Shown here in pieces: positions 31,424 through 42,749 of a stretch of 64,000 nucleotides of DNA (position 1 is the first letter of the stretch; every line of letters starts with the position of its first letter). Under the pieces are notes generated by a model. It had not been told where the DNA came from, did not search any database, and saw nothing but the letters and a program-made list of their open reading frames with translations. A program made the translations under genes and the position numbers. Source of the stretch: Eucommia ulmoides. Its lineage: Eukaryota > Streptophyta > Magnoliopsida > Garryales > Eucommiaceae. Where the stretch lies: contig JAENRU010000467.1 of the NCBI GenBank assembly GCA_016647705.1, positions 174,501-238,500 on the forward strand, written 5' to 3'.

Positions 31424-32560
31424 CTGCAAGAATACTTGAATTTAGAAACTCGAAGTAGCAAAGTTAATATAAAAGAAATGAACCCCATACATACATACAT
31501 GGAAAGAATAAAAAAGAAAGAAATTTAACTGCTTTGCCATTTAAATGCTACCAAACTCTGCCTAAGACGCCCTGTAAGTCTAAATCAAATGTAATTTTTT
31601 TTTATATATATGCTTCTTGAAGGAAATGAATTTGTCATTGGATATGTTTTTTATTAAACCAAATCTTGGGGCATATCTGTATCTTGGGCTTTGTTTGGGG
31701 CGATCTATTTGTGTTTTGGAATAGCGTACATGTAACCGCGGGTTATTTTCACAGCATTTTGCATGGGATTCCTCTTGCATTTTTTTCATTTCGCTGGTTA
31801 ATGTAGGGACGTGTATATCCAAGCATATACAATTTGTCGAATAGGTGGCGTGCAATTCAAATAAAGTTTCAAACATGTGTGCAGATGAAGGATACTGGAG
31901 GAGTTAGTAATTGGTCATATACAATATTCAAAAATTAAAAAAACATTTGGGTTGCAAGGGTAAGGGATGATGGAGTACAAAAACTGCCTTTTTTTAGTTG
32001 AATTGTGTACGCGAATATACAACTTGGCAGAAATTCCTTGATGCCGGGGATGTTAAATTGCAGCAGCGTGAAATGTGTCGGATATTATACAAGAAGAGAA
32101 AATAAGATGATTTTCTTGTTATTATCTGACGGCAGATATGAATAGTTTGAACAGGGATTTCTCGGACGTACGGGAGATGGTGCGACAATTATTGCAGACT
32201 TGGTTGATTGTTTGGGGTGAGCTTGATGGCAGTATGTTATGCATCGTTTGGGTCGGCTTTGAAAAGGCATGTAAGGTGGAAATGTTTGGTTATTTTACGT
32301 GGGTGTTTGCCAGAAGTTTTGGGCAGTTGCATTATTGAAGGTTAAGGGGATTTTGAGCATGTGACGTTTGGCTGGAAGAGGGGTCTTTCCTTGCATTGTG
32401 AAGGGCATAATAGGTATATCAAAATGTTTCCAAACACTGTCATTATTTATAATTGAAGTAGATTTTTTCCTTTATTTTTTACAGTAACATACCTATTTTT
32501 ACAATAACATTCCTATTCTTTTTTAACACCCCACCCACCTTCTTCTTCTTTATGCTCATC
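31424..32560. other. Intronic sequence, nothing recognised
   Basis: No coding, repeat or RNA signal that I can name. Short open frames on both strands have no motifs. Confidence 0.4.
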
Positions 32561-32897
32561 GTCTTCTTCTTTTCCCCCACCCCACCCTCACCAGAGAACA
32601 CCCCACCCACCTTTTTACTTTTCCTCCTTCTCCTCCTTCCTTCCTTACTCTTTCCCTCTCTCCCAGATCGGATTTGTGCTTCGGTGCATAGATCCGGTGT
32701 CGATCTATGTGCGAAAGCACAAATACATACCAGATTAGAGAGAGAGAGAGGGAGAGAGGAGAAAAACCAGCGAAGGCCATGGGGAAGATGGTCAGTGGAG
32801 ATACCGAGGATTCCGCAATGCAGAAGAGCTACAAAGGTGTAAGGTAGGGTTTTCGTTTGTGGGTGCGATGGCGATGGAACTGTGCTGGTGTGGTAGG
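32561..32897 (+). other. Pyrimidine/GA-rich leader-like segment
   Basis: A cttctt/tccctc-rich tract is followed by a gagagaga run (32731-32758) and an ATG at 32779 that opens a short frame, MGKMVSGDTEDSAMQKSYKG then VR and a stop. It looks like a plant 5' leader with a short coding start, but the protein is not identified. 'YKGVR' is reminiscent of an AP2/ERF start, without support downstream. Confidence 0.3.
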
Positions 32898-33411
32898 CTC
32901 CTCTATGGCAGTCGAGATGTCTCTGTGGCGCCGTACAAAGATTACTGGCGGTAAACGAAGAACATCTTCGTGCTCTGGCTACTTAGCAATCGGAGAGTCC
33001 AGTCGTTTCGTTTCGTCAGGAGAGAGAAAACAAAGCTCTCGATGAAGAAGATCGCCGACTCGTCGGCGGTGGATATGCGTGAGATGTTCACGTCGATCAA
33101 CAACAACGTTGTCTGCAGGGTGGTGTTCGTAGGAAGTACGATGACGGGGCGGAGAGGAAGAGATTCATGCGGCTACTGAGGGAATTTCTTGCGACATTGG
33201 GGAAATTCACGGTGGCAGATTTCATTCCATGGCTGGCATTTGTGGACAGATTGAGTGGATTAGACAGTAAAATCGAAGAAATCGCTAAATAAGTGGACGA
33301 GTTTCTGAATGACATAGTGGAGGAGTATATGGAGAAGCTGTGGCTGAGAGAGAAGAGTTTTACAGTGGAGAGAGAAGATTTCATTGATATTTTGGGGAGA
33401 GATAGAGAAGA
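32898..33411 (+). pseudogene. Cytochrome P450 (CYP71-like) fragment
   Basis: Plus frame from 32898: LLYGSRDVSVAPYKDYWR, a stop, then WLLSNRRVQSFRFVRREKTK, 'VDMREMFTSINNNVVCRV', a frameshift near 33135, then RKRFMRLLREFLATLGKFTV, ADFIPWLAFVDRLSGLDSKI and 'DEFLNDIVEEYMEKLW'. These are helices B' to F of plant CYP71-clade P450s (microsomal mono-oxygenases). The N-terminal anchor, the I-helix and the heme-binding Cys region are absent. Two stops and one frameshift make it a dead fragment. Confidence 0.83.
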
Positions 33412-34045
33412 AAGAAGACTGGTCGGGGGAGGGTGTGGGTGGGAGGTAAATGTAATTGTTCAACAAATTAGAGGTAAAACGTATATTTTTAAAAATATGA
33501 ATTTTTAGTGAATTGTTTAAAAAATAAAAGAATTAAAAAAAAACATATTTTTAAGGACATTCATGTCCTTTTACAAGAAAAATTTAGTCAAAGGGGTGAA
33601 CCAGTATTTTTCAAAAGGCAGGGGAGGTTTATGGTTTTGGGCAAAATTACAAAGGAGTTAACTGTTATAAACCCTTTTCAATAAGCGTATTCAAAATTTT
33701 CGAAAACTGTGCTTGAGAAACAAACGAAACAGCCTTGTAAGTTTTTATAAGAAGTCTCGGATGTAGAAGTGTAGGACTTGTTTTGGGGCCTATAAATGAT
33801 CATTACCATGTCATGCTTTGAGCTCAATAAAGACAATTTTTAGAGTTCGGCTTGATTTTTCTTAATCCTTTTACTTTGTGTGATGCATCATTGTTAACAT
33901 TAGCTCGATGTCCAATGGTCCATGGGTTTTTAGCTCTAGTTGTGATGCCAATAATTTTTCTATTGCATGTTCTTATATCAATCTTTTGCATGCTAGTGTT
34001 TCCTGACCGACCTAATTTAATAACTGATGAACCCTAGGTTTATTG
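33412..34045. other. Intronic sequence, nothing recognised
   Basis: AT-rich sequence up to the Gypsy-B target site. An open frame at 33852-34037 is hydrophobic but matches nothing I know. Confidence 0.4.
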
Positions 34046-34050
34046 ATAAC

Positions 34051-34394
34051 GACAAATCAATGGATTGAGAGGGAAAAGATGTGAATTTTATTGAAATCGA
34101 AAGATAAACAAACTCCCAGGTATTCAAGAGACCTGGTTCTCTTCCATAGCCAAAGCTTAATACAAATAACTTCACGATATCCTACAAACTCTATTCTCCC
34201 CATTTTATAGCCTACCTCTTACCATACACGACCCCTCTCATACAAGGTAATTAGTAATAACGTAATAATGGTTGATGGAGCTTTCCTAATCTCACCCGAC
34301 ATCCTTCCCAAAATATTCCGTAAATCAAGGTAATTCGTAACGGTCATTTTCTTTCTTGCAATGTGCATAAGTATACTTAATTGGTGGTCTATCA
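34051..34394 (-). repeat. Gypsy-B 3' LTR
   Basis: About 344 bp. It ends ttggtggtctatca on the plus strand (element start TGATAGACCACC). Its left edge is set from the ataac repeat and is uncertain, since a canonical TG is not found exactly there. Confidence 0.75.
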
Positions 34395-35291
34395 TTACCT
34401 GCCGTCCAAATTTTACCTTGTCCTCAAGGGGAAACTGAGGAAACTGTTGCTGAATGGTTTCATACTTCTCCCAAGTGGCCTCAAACTGTAGCAAATCTTT
34501 CTGTTGGATCAGAACTTCAACAAGAGTGGTACCACTAGTGTCCAGGTTGTGCACTCTAAGAACTTCAGCAGGCTCTACTCATAATTCTAGGTTGGGTGAC
34601 AATTGTGGTGGGAAGAGGGGAGAAGAATTGGCCTCCCGGTGGGCTTGACGAAGCTGGGATACATAAAAGACGGGGTGGACGGATGAGTTGGGAGGTAAGG
34701 ATAGCTTGTACGCCACTGTGCCCACACGAGCCAGAATTTCAAATGGTCCATAGAAATGCGGAGCGAGTTTTTCGTTGCACTGTGTTGCCAAGGATTTTTG
34801 CCGATAAGGTCGTAGCCTCACAAAAACTTTCTCCCCTACTTCAAACTCTTCCTCTCGCCGCTTCGCAACGGCCATGGTCTTCATCTTCTGTTGGGCATGC
34901 AAGAGATACATTTTGAGCTTGTCTAACTGGGCGTTGCGCTCTTCCAAGAGCTGTTCTACTGAAGAGACCAAAGTACCCCATGTTTTGTAACAAATGAGGG
35001 GTGGCGGATCCCGCCCAAAGAATGCTTTGAACGAGGTACAGTTAATGGCGTTATGGTACGTGGTGTTATACTAGTACTACGCCTAAGCTAACCATTTGCA
35101 CCAAACTCGCGGCTTTTCCGAGACGTAACATCGTAAGTATGTTTCTAAGCAGTGGTTTACCATTTCAGATTGCCCGTCTGTTTGAGGATGATAAACTGTA
35201 CTACGTCACAACTCTCATCCCTATAGGCAAAATAATTCTTTCCAAAAATGACGTAGAAAAACTCTGTCGTGATCAGAGATGATAGTGTTAG
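34395..35291 (-). pseudogene. Gypsy-B integrase end and chromodomain-like tail
   Basis: Open frame 34579-34971 has LLHAQQKMKTMAVAKRREEE, 'FEVGEKVFVRLRPYRQKS' and LPPNSSVHPVFYVSQLRQAH, the C-terminal DNA-binding part of chromovirus integrase. Frame 34219-34554 adds TLVEVLIQQKDLLQFEATWE and 'FPQFPLEDKVKF', the chromodomain-like end. The region 34972-35291 continues the catalytic core in broken frames (QTDGQSE-like text decayed). Confidence 0.83.
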
Positions 35292-35296
35292 GTATC

Positions 35297-35464
35297 AATT
35301 GAAATTGAATAATCAATTGTGTGTCTTTCTAATTGTACAATTAGGCTACATATATGAGTAATTAAGACTAAATAAAGAAATTAACTACGAGAGATAATAC
35401 CTTCCTAATCTACATATTTGACTTTCTCTATATACAAATAATAACAATATTGAATATTCCAACA
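35297..35464 (-). repeat. Copia-E 3' LTR
   Basis: 168 bp, starting aattgaaattgaataatc and ending attccaaca on the plus strand, followed by the polypurine tract (reverse complement ctccccctcaa). Confidence 0.93.
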
Positions 35465-35479
35465 CTCCCCCTCAAGCTG

Positions 35480-36011
35480 GTATGAAGATATTTTCCATTG
35501 TCAGTTTGCATACTAGATAGTCGAATCTCTTCTTTGGTAATCCTTTTGTTAGAATGTCTGTGATTTGTTCAGTAGTCGGTACATATCGTATACATATTTG
35601 TCCACTTGATCTTTTCCTTGATGAAATGCTTGTTCACTTCCACATGTTTTGTCCGATCGTGTAACACCGGATTGTGAGCAATCGCAATGGCTGATTTGTT
35701 ATCACAGTAGACCTTCATAGGTACTGAATTTGATATCTTCAACTCTCCGAGTAATCTGTTAATCCATAACACTTCACAGATACCGTGAGCCACTGGTCTG
35801 TACTCCGCTTTTGCGCTAATTCTAGCTACGACATTCTGTTTCTTGCTCCGCCATGTGACGAGGTTCCCACCAACAAAAGTACAGTAACCGGAGGTCGATC
35901 TCCTGTCCGTGATGCTCCCAGCTCAGTCTGCATCGGTATAAATCTCTACAAGGTGGTGGCCACGTTTCTTGTACAAAATTCCCTTTCCAGGAGTACCCTT
36001 TAAGTACCTTA
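35480..36011 (-). pseudogene. Copia-E RNase H, C-terminal part
   Basis: Frame 35569-35793: AHGICEVLWINRLLGELKIS, 'VYCDNKSAIAIAHNPVLH' and DRTKHVEVNKHFIKEKI. The rest of the tail (TKGLPKKRFDYLV) is frameshifted towards 35480. The SSAEAEYRS box near 35810 reads 'RISAKAEYRP', so the conserved SAE is decayed. The MITE at 36012 separates this from the reverse transcriptase. Confidence 0.85.
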
Positions 36012-36631
36012 GGCCCCGTTTGGTAACCGTTTCCATTCCAGAAATTCCCATCCCATTCCCAGATTTTTGGGAATTCTGTTTGGGAATAGCGTTTGGTAAT
36101 TTTTGTTTCCGTTTCCATTTCATTCCCATTTGAGAATTGTGCCCACTTTTTTCTTAAGAAATTAGAAATAAAAAAAAATTGTTTCTCATTATTCCCATTC
36201 CATTCCAAAAACACATAGTTACTGTTCATCCGCCGGTCGACAACCGTCCGTCGCCGCCGCCGGACACCATTTCCGGCGATCGTCGCCGGTCACCGTCCGT
36301 CCGGAATATTTCCGGCCACTGTCACCCACCCGCCATCGCTGCCCGGCGGGCGCTATTGCCTTCGCCGGCGTCGGCGCCGCCGACACTGCCGTTCGGCAGT
36401 CGCCGGCGCCGGAGCCATCGCCGGCGCCACCGCCGTCAGGCCAAAACAGGAAAAAAAAATGATTTTAGGATGAAATCGTTACCAAACACAATTCTCTTCC
36501 CAAAACAAAAAAAAAATTATCGTTACCAAACGCGATTTTATTCCCAAGAAGAAAACAAAATTCCCATCCCATTACATCCCATTCTCATCCCACTACTGGA
36601 ATGAAAACAAAAACGGTTACCAAACGCCGCC
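36012..36631. mobile_element. PIF/Harbinger-type MITE inside Copia-E
   Basis: 620 bp. It starts ggccccgtttggtaaccgtt and ends aacggttaccaaacgccgcc, a clear terminal inverted repeat of the GGCCNNGTTTGG type, and is flanked by the 3-bp duplication tta (36009-36011 and 36632-36634). Copia-F carries the undisturbed site (accttagtattc, about 50180). The middle is an unusually GC-rich cgccgg stretch (36230-36440) inside AT-rich arms. No transposase is encoded. Confidence 0.95.
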
Positions 36632-37480
36632 TTAGTATTCTATAGGCAGCATCGAAGTGTTCTTGTCCTGGTGAGTGCATAAATTGGTTGACCATGCTTA
36701 CGGCAAAGGTTATATCTGGACGGGTATGTGATAAGTAGATTAACCGCCCCACTAGTCTTTGATATTGTTCTCGGTTTATCATAGCTTCAGGTTTGGCCGG
36801 TTGTAATTTCTTATTCGTTTCACTTGGAGTTTCTACGGCTTTGCACCTGACTAACCCTGTTTCATTCAGTAGGTCGAGTACATATTTTCTTTGACTCACA
36901 AATATGCCTCCCTTTAATCTAGCAAATTCCATTCCAATAAAATACTTTAATGGACTTAAGTCTTTGATTTCAAAATTATCAGCAAGTTTTCCTTTAAATC
37001 TTCTTAACTCGTCACTATCATTTCCTGTTAAGATGATATTATTTACATAGACAATTAAAATGGCAATCTTACCATCAATTGAGTGTTTATAGAACATAGT
37101 ATGATCTGCTTGACTTTGTTGATAACCCTGACCTTTTACAGTGGTTCCAAAACGTTCAAACCACGCTCTTGGAGACTCTTTTAGGCCGTATAGTGACTTC
37201 TTTAGCTTGCACACCTTTCCTAGTCCTATCTTTCTTTCAAAGCCTGGTGGTAAACTCATGAACACTTCCTCCTCCAAGTCTCCATTTAGAAAGGCATTTT
37301 TCACGTCTAATTGGTCTAGTGGCCAATCAAGATTCACAGCTAAGGACAATAGAACCCGAATCGAGTTTATCTTAGCAACTGGAGCAAATATTTCTTGGTA
37401 GTCTATCCCATATGTCTGCGTGAACCCTTTAGCCACGAGCCTTGCTTTGTACCATTCATGCTTCCATCTGCCTTACACTT
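36632..37480 (-). pseudogene. Copia-E reverse transcriptase
   Basis: Open frame (283 residues, into the MITE): [20 protein letters not shown], '[18 protein letters not shown]', KVCKLKKSLYGLKESPRAWF, then the active-site strand LIVYVNNIILTG. The catalytic YVDD reads YVNN, so both Asp residues are Asn and the enzyme should be inactive. Then follow GMEFARLKGGIFVSQRKYVL and 'GRLIYLSHTRPDITFAVS'. The start of the domain ([10 protein letters not shown]...) is frameshifted near 37460. Confidence 0.9.
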
Positions 37481-37492
37481 AACTGTGAATAC

Positions 37493-38728
37493 TCACTTGC
37501 ACCCGATTATCTTTGTATCCTTTGGCGAATCAACTATTTCCCACGTACCACTCATTTTAAGAGCATTCATCTCTTCCAGAACTGCTAGCTTCCAACCTGT
37601 ATCACCTAGTGCTTCCTCAATGTTCCTTGGAATAAACAGATTAGTAACTTTAGAAGTAAAGACTCTATAAGGTTCGGAAAGTTTTGTGTAGGATACATAT
37701 CTAGATATGAGGTGATTGGTGCAGGTTCTAACTTCTTTCCTGATGGCTATTGGGATATTAAGATTTGAAGGAATACTGGAATGAGAAGATTCATTAGGAG
37801 GTGGTAAAGATATAGGATTACCTGGATCATTGTTTGGGTAGTCGGATTGATCTTGTGCTAGAACAGTAGGCTGATCTGTATTCTTTTTTGTACCTCTCCG
37901 AGTATGAACCCGCAACTCAGTACATGATCGTGGTATTTCTTCATCTGTTTGTGAAGGAATTATGCTCGGTACTAGTGTACTAGTAGGGATCCCTTTTTGT
38001 TTTTCAATATTGTCATCACTTGTTTTTGACTGATTTGGAGGAAAATTTTTTATGACTGTGGTAGGAAGAGGATCATTAGTGACCCAAAAATTCCCTTCCA
38101 TTACATTCTCCCCCTGAAAGGAATTTTTGTCAAAGAAAGAAACATTTTCCAAAAACGTGACGTCCATACTAACATGAATTTTATTGGTTTGTGGATTGTA
38201 ACACTTATACCCTTTTTGATTTGGTGCATGACCGATGAAAATACATTTTTCTGTTTTAGGATCAAGTTTAGACCGAAATTGGTTAGGATTATGAACATAG
38301 GAGGTGCAGCCAAATACTTTAAGAGGCAGGTCAGCTGATATCTTAGAAGCTGGAAAGTGTGTTTTGAAGTTATCAAATGGTGTGGTGTAATTTAGAATAC
38401 GTGTAGGCATGCAATTTATTAAATATGCGGCTGTTAAAAGAGTATCACCCCACAAATATTTTGGAAAATGCATTGAAAACATGAATGCACGTACGACTTC
38501 GAATAAGTGTTTATTTTTTCGTTCAGCGATGCCATTTTGTTGGGGCGTGTCACGACATCTGGATTGATGTAGAATACCATTTGTTGTCAAAAAATTGCCT
38601 AAACATTCGTTGAAATATTTTCTTCCATTATCTGTGCGAAGAATGTTAGGTTTCATTTGAAATTGGTTTTCTAACATAATGCAAAAATCTTTAAATAAAG
38701 CTGCTACATCAGATTTTGCACGCATCAA
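37493..38728 (-). pseudogene. Copia-E integrase and linker (411 residues open)
   Basis: 'QMKPNILRTDNGRKYFNE' carries the second catalytic Asp and DTPQQNGIAERKNKHLFEVV the Glu. It continues with LWGDTLLTAAYLINCMPTRI, 'DPKTEKCIFIGHAPNQKG', VSMDVTFLENVSFFDKNSF, the QGEN linker, and the start of RVT_2 ([20 protein letters not shown], '[19 protein letters not shown]'). The Copia-F copy has a stop where this one has the Trp of GDTGW. This is an internal part of a polyprotein, not an independent gene. Confidence 0.88.
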
Positions 38729-39400
38729 ATATATTCAGCATAAACGTGTGTAATCATTAATAAATGTCACAAACCATTTTTTTCCGGATAGTCTTGTGAT
38801 TTTTGAGCGAACCCATACATCGCTGTGAATTAAATAGAATGGTTTGGATGCACGATATGGTTTTGAAATATAAGAAGTACGTTGACTTTTTGCAAACAAA
38901 CAGTTTTCACAATGAAAAGAAGAACAATCCACATTCTTAAATAAAGTCGGAAACAAATGTTTAAGATATTGAAAACTTGGATGTCCTAGTCTAAGGTGCC
39001 AAAGCATGATTTTATCACGAACAGACGTTGAACTCATATCACTGGTGCCGAGAGTTGTTTTATTCCTCAAGGAGTTATCATCGAAGTAATAAATGCCATC
39101 CACCAATCTAGCACTGCCAATCATCTTCCCCGAGCTCTGGTCTTGAAAGAAACATTGAGATTCAAAGAAAATGGCATGACAATTCGAATCTCGCAATAGT
39201 TTACTTACAGATAGGAGGTTACAAGTAAGTTTAGGAACGTAGAAGACCGTTTTTAGATTAATACTATCTGAGATTGTTATTTGGTCTTTTCCTGCAATGG
39301 GTGAGAAACTACTCTCTGCAATTCTAATTCTTTCGTTACCAGAACACGGTAAATAGGTATTGAAAGGTGATAAAAACTTGTCATATGATCAGAAACACCT
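38729..39400 (-). pseudogene. Copia-E protease end, GAG-pre-integrase, integrase start
   Basis: Frame 38735-39196: SQCFFQDQSSGKMIGSARLV, 'DKIMLWHLRLGHPSFQYL', KHLFPTLFKNVDCSSFHCEN and 'LIHSDVWVRSKITRLSG', then a stop after FINDYTRLC. The HHCC finger ligands are visible. WGPS of the family is WVRS here. The protease part (39200-39400) is broken: the IIDSGAS region near 39410 reads 'IINSGVS'. Confidence 0.85.
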
Positions 39401-40489
39401 GAATTGATAATTCAAGGTGCTGAGTTTAAGGAACAAGAAAAGGCTCTAAAGTTACTACCTGTTTGAGCTAAGGAAGCATTAGGAGTACCAAATGATGGAT
39501 TGACAGTCAGCAGTTTCAGAAGTTGATCAATCTGCTCTTTGTTGAATGGAGTGGTGGCAGCTTCATGAGGGGAAGGATAAGATCGATTAGATTTTTCTGC
39601 CGTTTTGTTGCTCTTCAAATTTGCCGGTTTCCCATGGATTTTCTAGCATGTTTCCCGTGTATGACGGGGCTTGTTGCAGTAATCGCACCATATACGAGGA
39701 CGTTCCTCTTCTTGGCGTGAAAACCTGCTGGAGTGAGCATTAGCAGCAGCCAAAGCAGACTGGTCAATTGGAGCAACTGTAGGGTTGATAATTTGTGTCT
39801 TGTTGAGCATAATGTTCCGGCGGGTTTCCTCCCTTCGGCCCTCCGAGAAAACCTCATTAATTGAGGAAAGAGGCTGACGACCAATGATTCGTCCTCTAAC
39901 TTCGTCAAGTTTCGGTTTCAGACCTGCTTGGAACTTGAAAACACGATCATCATCCACCAACTTCTTATAGTGGCTATAATCCTCGGTCAAATGCCATTCA
40001 TGATCGTCGAACATATCCTGATCTTGCCGTATTTTTTTCAATGAATTGAAATACTTAGTGATACTGTCTTCGCCTCGACGGATATCACGGAGTTTTAGAG
40101 TCAGCTCATACTTTTGAGATTGGTTTTTCCAGATCAGAATACATCTGATTTAAATTGTTCCAAAGTTCCTTCGCCGTAGGGTAGCAAATGTTGTTGGAGT
40201 TGATTTCCTCATCTATAGTGTTTACGAGCCACGTCATCACTATAGAGTTTTCAGCATCCCTAGTCGTATGCGACGGATCTTTAATGGCGGGCTCCTTTGC
40301 ATCACCGGTTAGATATCCCATCCATCCTCGTCCACGGATATACATTCGCACCGATTGAGACTAACGCAAGAAATTGGTTCCATTTAGACAAACAGAGGTG
40401 ATTTGGATGGAGTGGGATTCGGAAGGGAGATGCTTTGGTTCGGTTAGTTGGCTGGACCTTGGGATGGATTCCGAGGTAACGTTGGACAT
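39401..40489 (-). pseudogene. Copia-E gag with zinc knuckle
   Basis: Start at ATG 40487-40489 (MSNVTSESIPRSSQLTEPKH), followed by a stop at the WSQS position shared with Copia-F. The capsid continues in frames 40106-40351 (MTWLVNTIDEEINSNNICYP) and 39643-40041 (RVFKFQAGLKPKLDEVRGRI), with a frameshift near 40115. The knuckle is 'IWCDYCNKPRHTRETC' (CX2CX4HX4C). Confidence 0.87.
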
Positions 40490-41102
40490 GGTGAAGGCAA
40501 GGGGAAATATCGTCAGAAATTGAGAATCTTCGGGTTGGCCTTCAACGAGTAAATCTCGCGAAACCAAGCTGCTTGATGCTGAGTTGACTCACTGAGAATT
40601 GTTTGAGTTGACTCACTGAGAATCGTCTGAGTTGACTCGGTTTCGTCGATTTCAAGCAAATTCGGCAGCAGTGGCGGTGGCTAGGGTCGCAAGTGTTCGT
40701 CGGTGGCTGCAATTGAACCTCACGAACTGCAATCGAGCTGTAATTGCAAGATCTATTTCGTACAAATCTCGCGAGGGCAAGTTCGTTGGCTGCTAGGGCT
40801 CTGGTGAGGCTATCGGTGGCGAATAGAGGACCGAACAGGCTTCGTCGTCGGTTGTAGAAGGCTGGAGAGTATTCGTCGGTGTCTGTAGAGGACCGGCGAG
40901 GCTTCGTCAGTTGTAATGAGGGCTCGTCGTCGACTGTAGGGGAGCTTTCGTTCGTCGGTTGGTTGTAAGGAACGCCGGCGAACCTTCATCGGCTGTTGTT
41001 GGATGCTGGCGAGCGTCGTCGACGACTACAATGGCTGGCGGCGAACGTCGAAAGCTTGTAAAGGGCCTGCGGCTGCTGCAAAGGCTAGGGTTTTCTGTTT
41101 TA
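40490..41102 (-). other. Copia-E untranslated leader
   Basis: Contains three copies of gagttgactc (40574-40641), each with the W-box core TTGAC, followed by cgtcgtcggttgt/ggcgaggcttcgtc-type imperfect repeats to about 41080. No coding motif. Confidence 0.7.
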
Positions 41103-41114
41103 GCTCTGATGCCA
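41103..41114 (-). promoter_or_regulatory. Copia-E primer-binding site
   Basis: gctctgatgcca immediately precedes the LTR start at 41115. One mismatch from the tRNA-iMet complement. Confidence 0.85.
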
Positions 41115-41282
41115 AATTGAAATTGAATAATCAATTGTGTGTCTTTCTAATTGTACAATTAGGCTACATATAGGAGTAATTAAGACTAAATAAGGAAATT
41201 AACTACGACTTATAATACCTTCCAAATTTAGATATTTGACTTTCCCTATATACAAATAATAAGAATATTGAATATTCCAACA
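41115..41282 (-). repeat. Copia-E 5' LTR
   Basis: 168 bp partner of 35297-35464, followed by gtatc. Confidence 0.93.
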
Positions 41283-41657
41283 GTATCTCATGCAGGCGCA
41301 CGATTTCTCGAAGGCATAGCTTCGCCATCGTCTTAGCTATCCATGTCAAGGGTAAGAAGTGGGCATATTTGGTCAACCTGTCCACCACCACTAGTATCGT
41401 ATCCATACCCTCAGACTTGTGCAACCCTTCTATGAAATCCATGGTTAAATCCTCCCATACCTGGTGAGGTTGAGCCAAGGGCTGTAGCAACCCGCCGGTG
41501 ACATGGATATAGATTTGTTTCTTTGACACACCTCATACTGCTGCACCCACTTGGAAACGGCCCCGCACATGCCTACCTAGAAAAAAATCAGCGACTATTC
41601 TCTTATAAGTGCTTTCCTCCCCGGAATGGCCACCCATAGGAGATGAGTGATACTCTT
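41283..41657 (-). pseudogene. Gypsy-B integrase, N-terminal part
   Basis: Frame 41203-41529, whose end reads into Copia-E: GGLLQPLAQPHQVWEDLTMD, 'FIEGLHKSEGMDTILVVV', DRLTKYAHFLPL. The first catalytic Asp is in TMDFIEGL. The HHCC finger lies upstream (41540-41657) in a broken frame. The reading continues on the other side of Copia-E at 35296. Confidence 0.85.
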
Positions 41658-42749
41658 TCAGAATAGAGGGAAGCAGGGTCGAATTTTTGGCAACTTTAGA
41701 CACCCATTGTAGCTAACCCGATCATTTGCTAAGGAAAATCCTGTAGCTCGCACTCTTCCCTGTTGTAGGTTATCCTTGACTTTTATCAGAAATTCATCTC
41801 TATCCGTTTCTCGCTGCAACGTCTCCCAATTTAGCCATTGTATGCCAATAAGCTGGTTTAACTCCGGAGGAGGTAGCACCATCGACAATGCGTTAGCCAC
41901 CTTGTTGCTCGCTCCTGGTTTATATTGAATTTCAAAGTTATATCCCAGTAGCTTGGCCATCCATTTTTGATAGTCCGGTGCCACGATTCGCTACTCTAAT
42001 AAGTGCTTCAAACTTTGTTGATCCGTGCGAACCATGAATTTCCTCCCAAGCAGGTATGGCCACCATTTTTGAATGGCTAAGACAATAGCCATTAATTTTT
42101 TTTCATAGATCGAACGTAGCTTCGCTCGTTGCCCTAGCGCCTGGCTATGGTAAGCCACCAATAGTTCTTCTTGCATCAGGATGGCACCTAACCCATACCC
42201 AGATGCATCGGTTTCCATGACGAATGGCTTGGTGAAGTCTGGGAGGGCTAAAATAGGAACCTTGGTCATGGCTTTTTTGAGAGCCTCAAATGCCTCCATA
42301 GCCGTCGTATTCCACCTGAAACGGTCCTTCTTCAATTGCTTTGTAAGAGGCCTCGCAATCGATCCATACCCCTTGACAAACTTACGAGAATACTCGGTAA
42401 GTCCTAGAAGGCCTCGCAACTCTCGAATTGACCTCGGTACTGGCCACTCAAGCATCGCCTGTATTTTGGAATTGTCTATCTCTACGCCGTTGCCTGATAT
42501 CACGTGTCCCAAATATTCCAAACTGGTACAAGCTAAGGAGCAAATCTTGTGGTTTGCATATAGCCGATGCTTGGTGAGAAGCTGTAAGACCATCGCCAAG
42601 TGATGTGCATGTTCCTCCATACTACGACTGTACACTAAGATGTCATCAAAAAATACTAACACGAAGTGATGAAGGTGTGGACGAAAGACCTGGTTCATGA
42701 GTGCTTGAAATGTTGCGGGTGCATTAGTTCGCCCAAACGGCATTACCAA
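41658..42749 (-). pseudogene. Gypsy-B reverse transcriptase (second half) and RNase H
   Basis: Frame 41991-42749: VMPFGRTNAPATFQALMNQV, the catalytic [16 protein letters not shown], 'LEYLGHVISGNGVEID', then RNase H KPFVMETDASGYGLGAILMQ, 'LRSIYEKKLMAIVLAIQK' and RTDQQSLKHLLE. One stop, then frame 41658-41984: YQKWMAKLLGYNFEIQYKPG, 'NKVANALSM'. The FDD catalytic pair is intact. The family text is unbroken over 250 residues, the best-preserved part of Gypsy-B. Confidence 0.88.

Larger units (their letters stand above)
35297..41282 (-). mobile_element. Copia-E: Ty1/copia retrotransposon nested in Gypsy-B
   Basis: A complete minus-strand element with 168-bp LTRs (35297-35464 and 41115-41282) and perfect duplication gtatc (35292-35296 and 41283-41287). 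It is the same family as Copia-F, with near-identical proteins. A 620-bp PIF/Harbinger MITE splits its RNase H. By eye its LTRs differ at about 10 of 168 positions, so it is older than Copia-F. LTRs start TG in element orientation but end in TT instead of CA. Confidence 0.95.

Noticed and set aside
32779..32850. Possible AP2/ERF gene start (SYKGVR)
   Set aside because: The next codon is a stop, and no WGxWxSEIR or later AP2 text follows; P450 sequence begins 50 bp later.
36179..36604. 141-residue open frame with RRRSHRRRHRRQ
   Set aside because: It is a low-complexity reading of the GC-rich centre of the MITE; no start context or homology.
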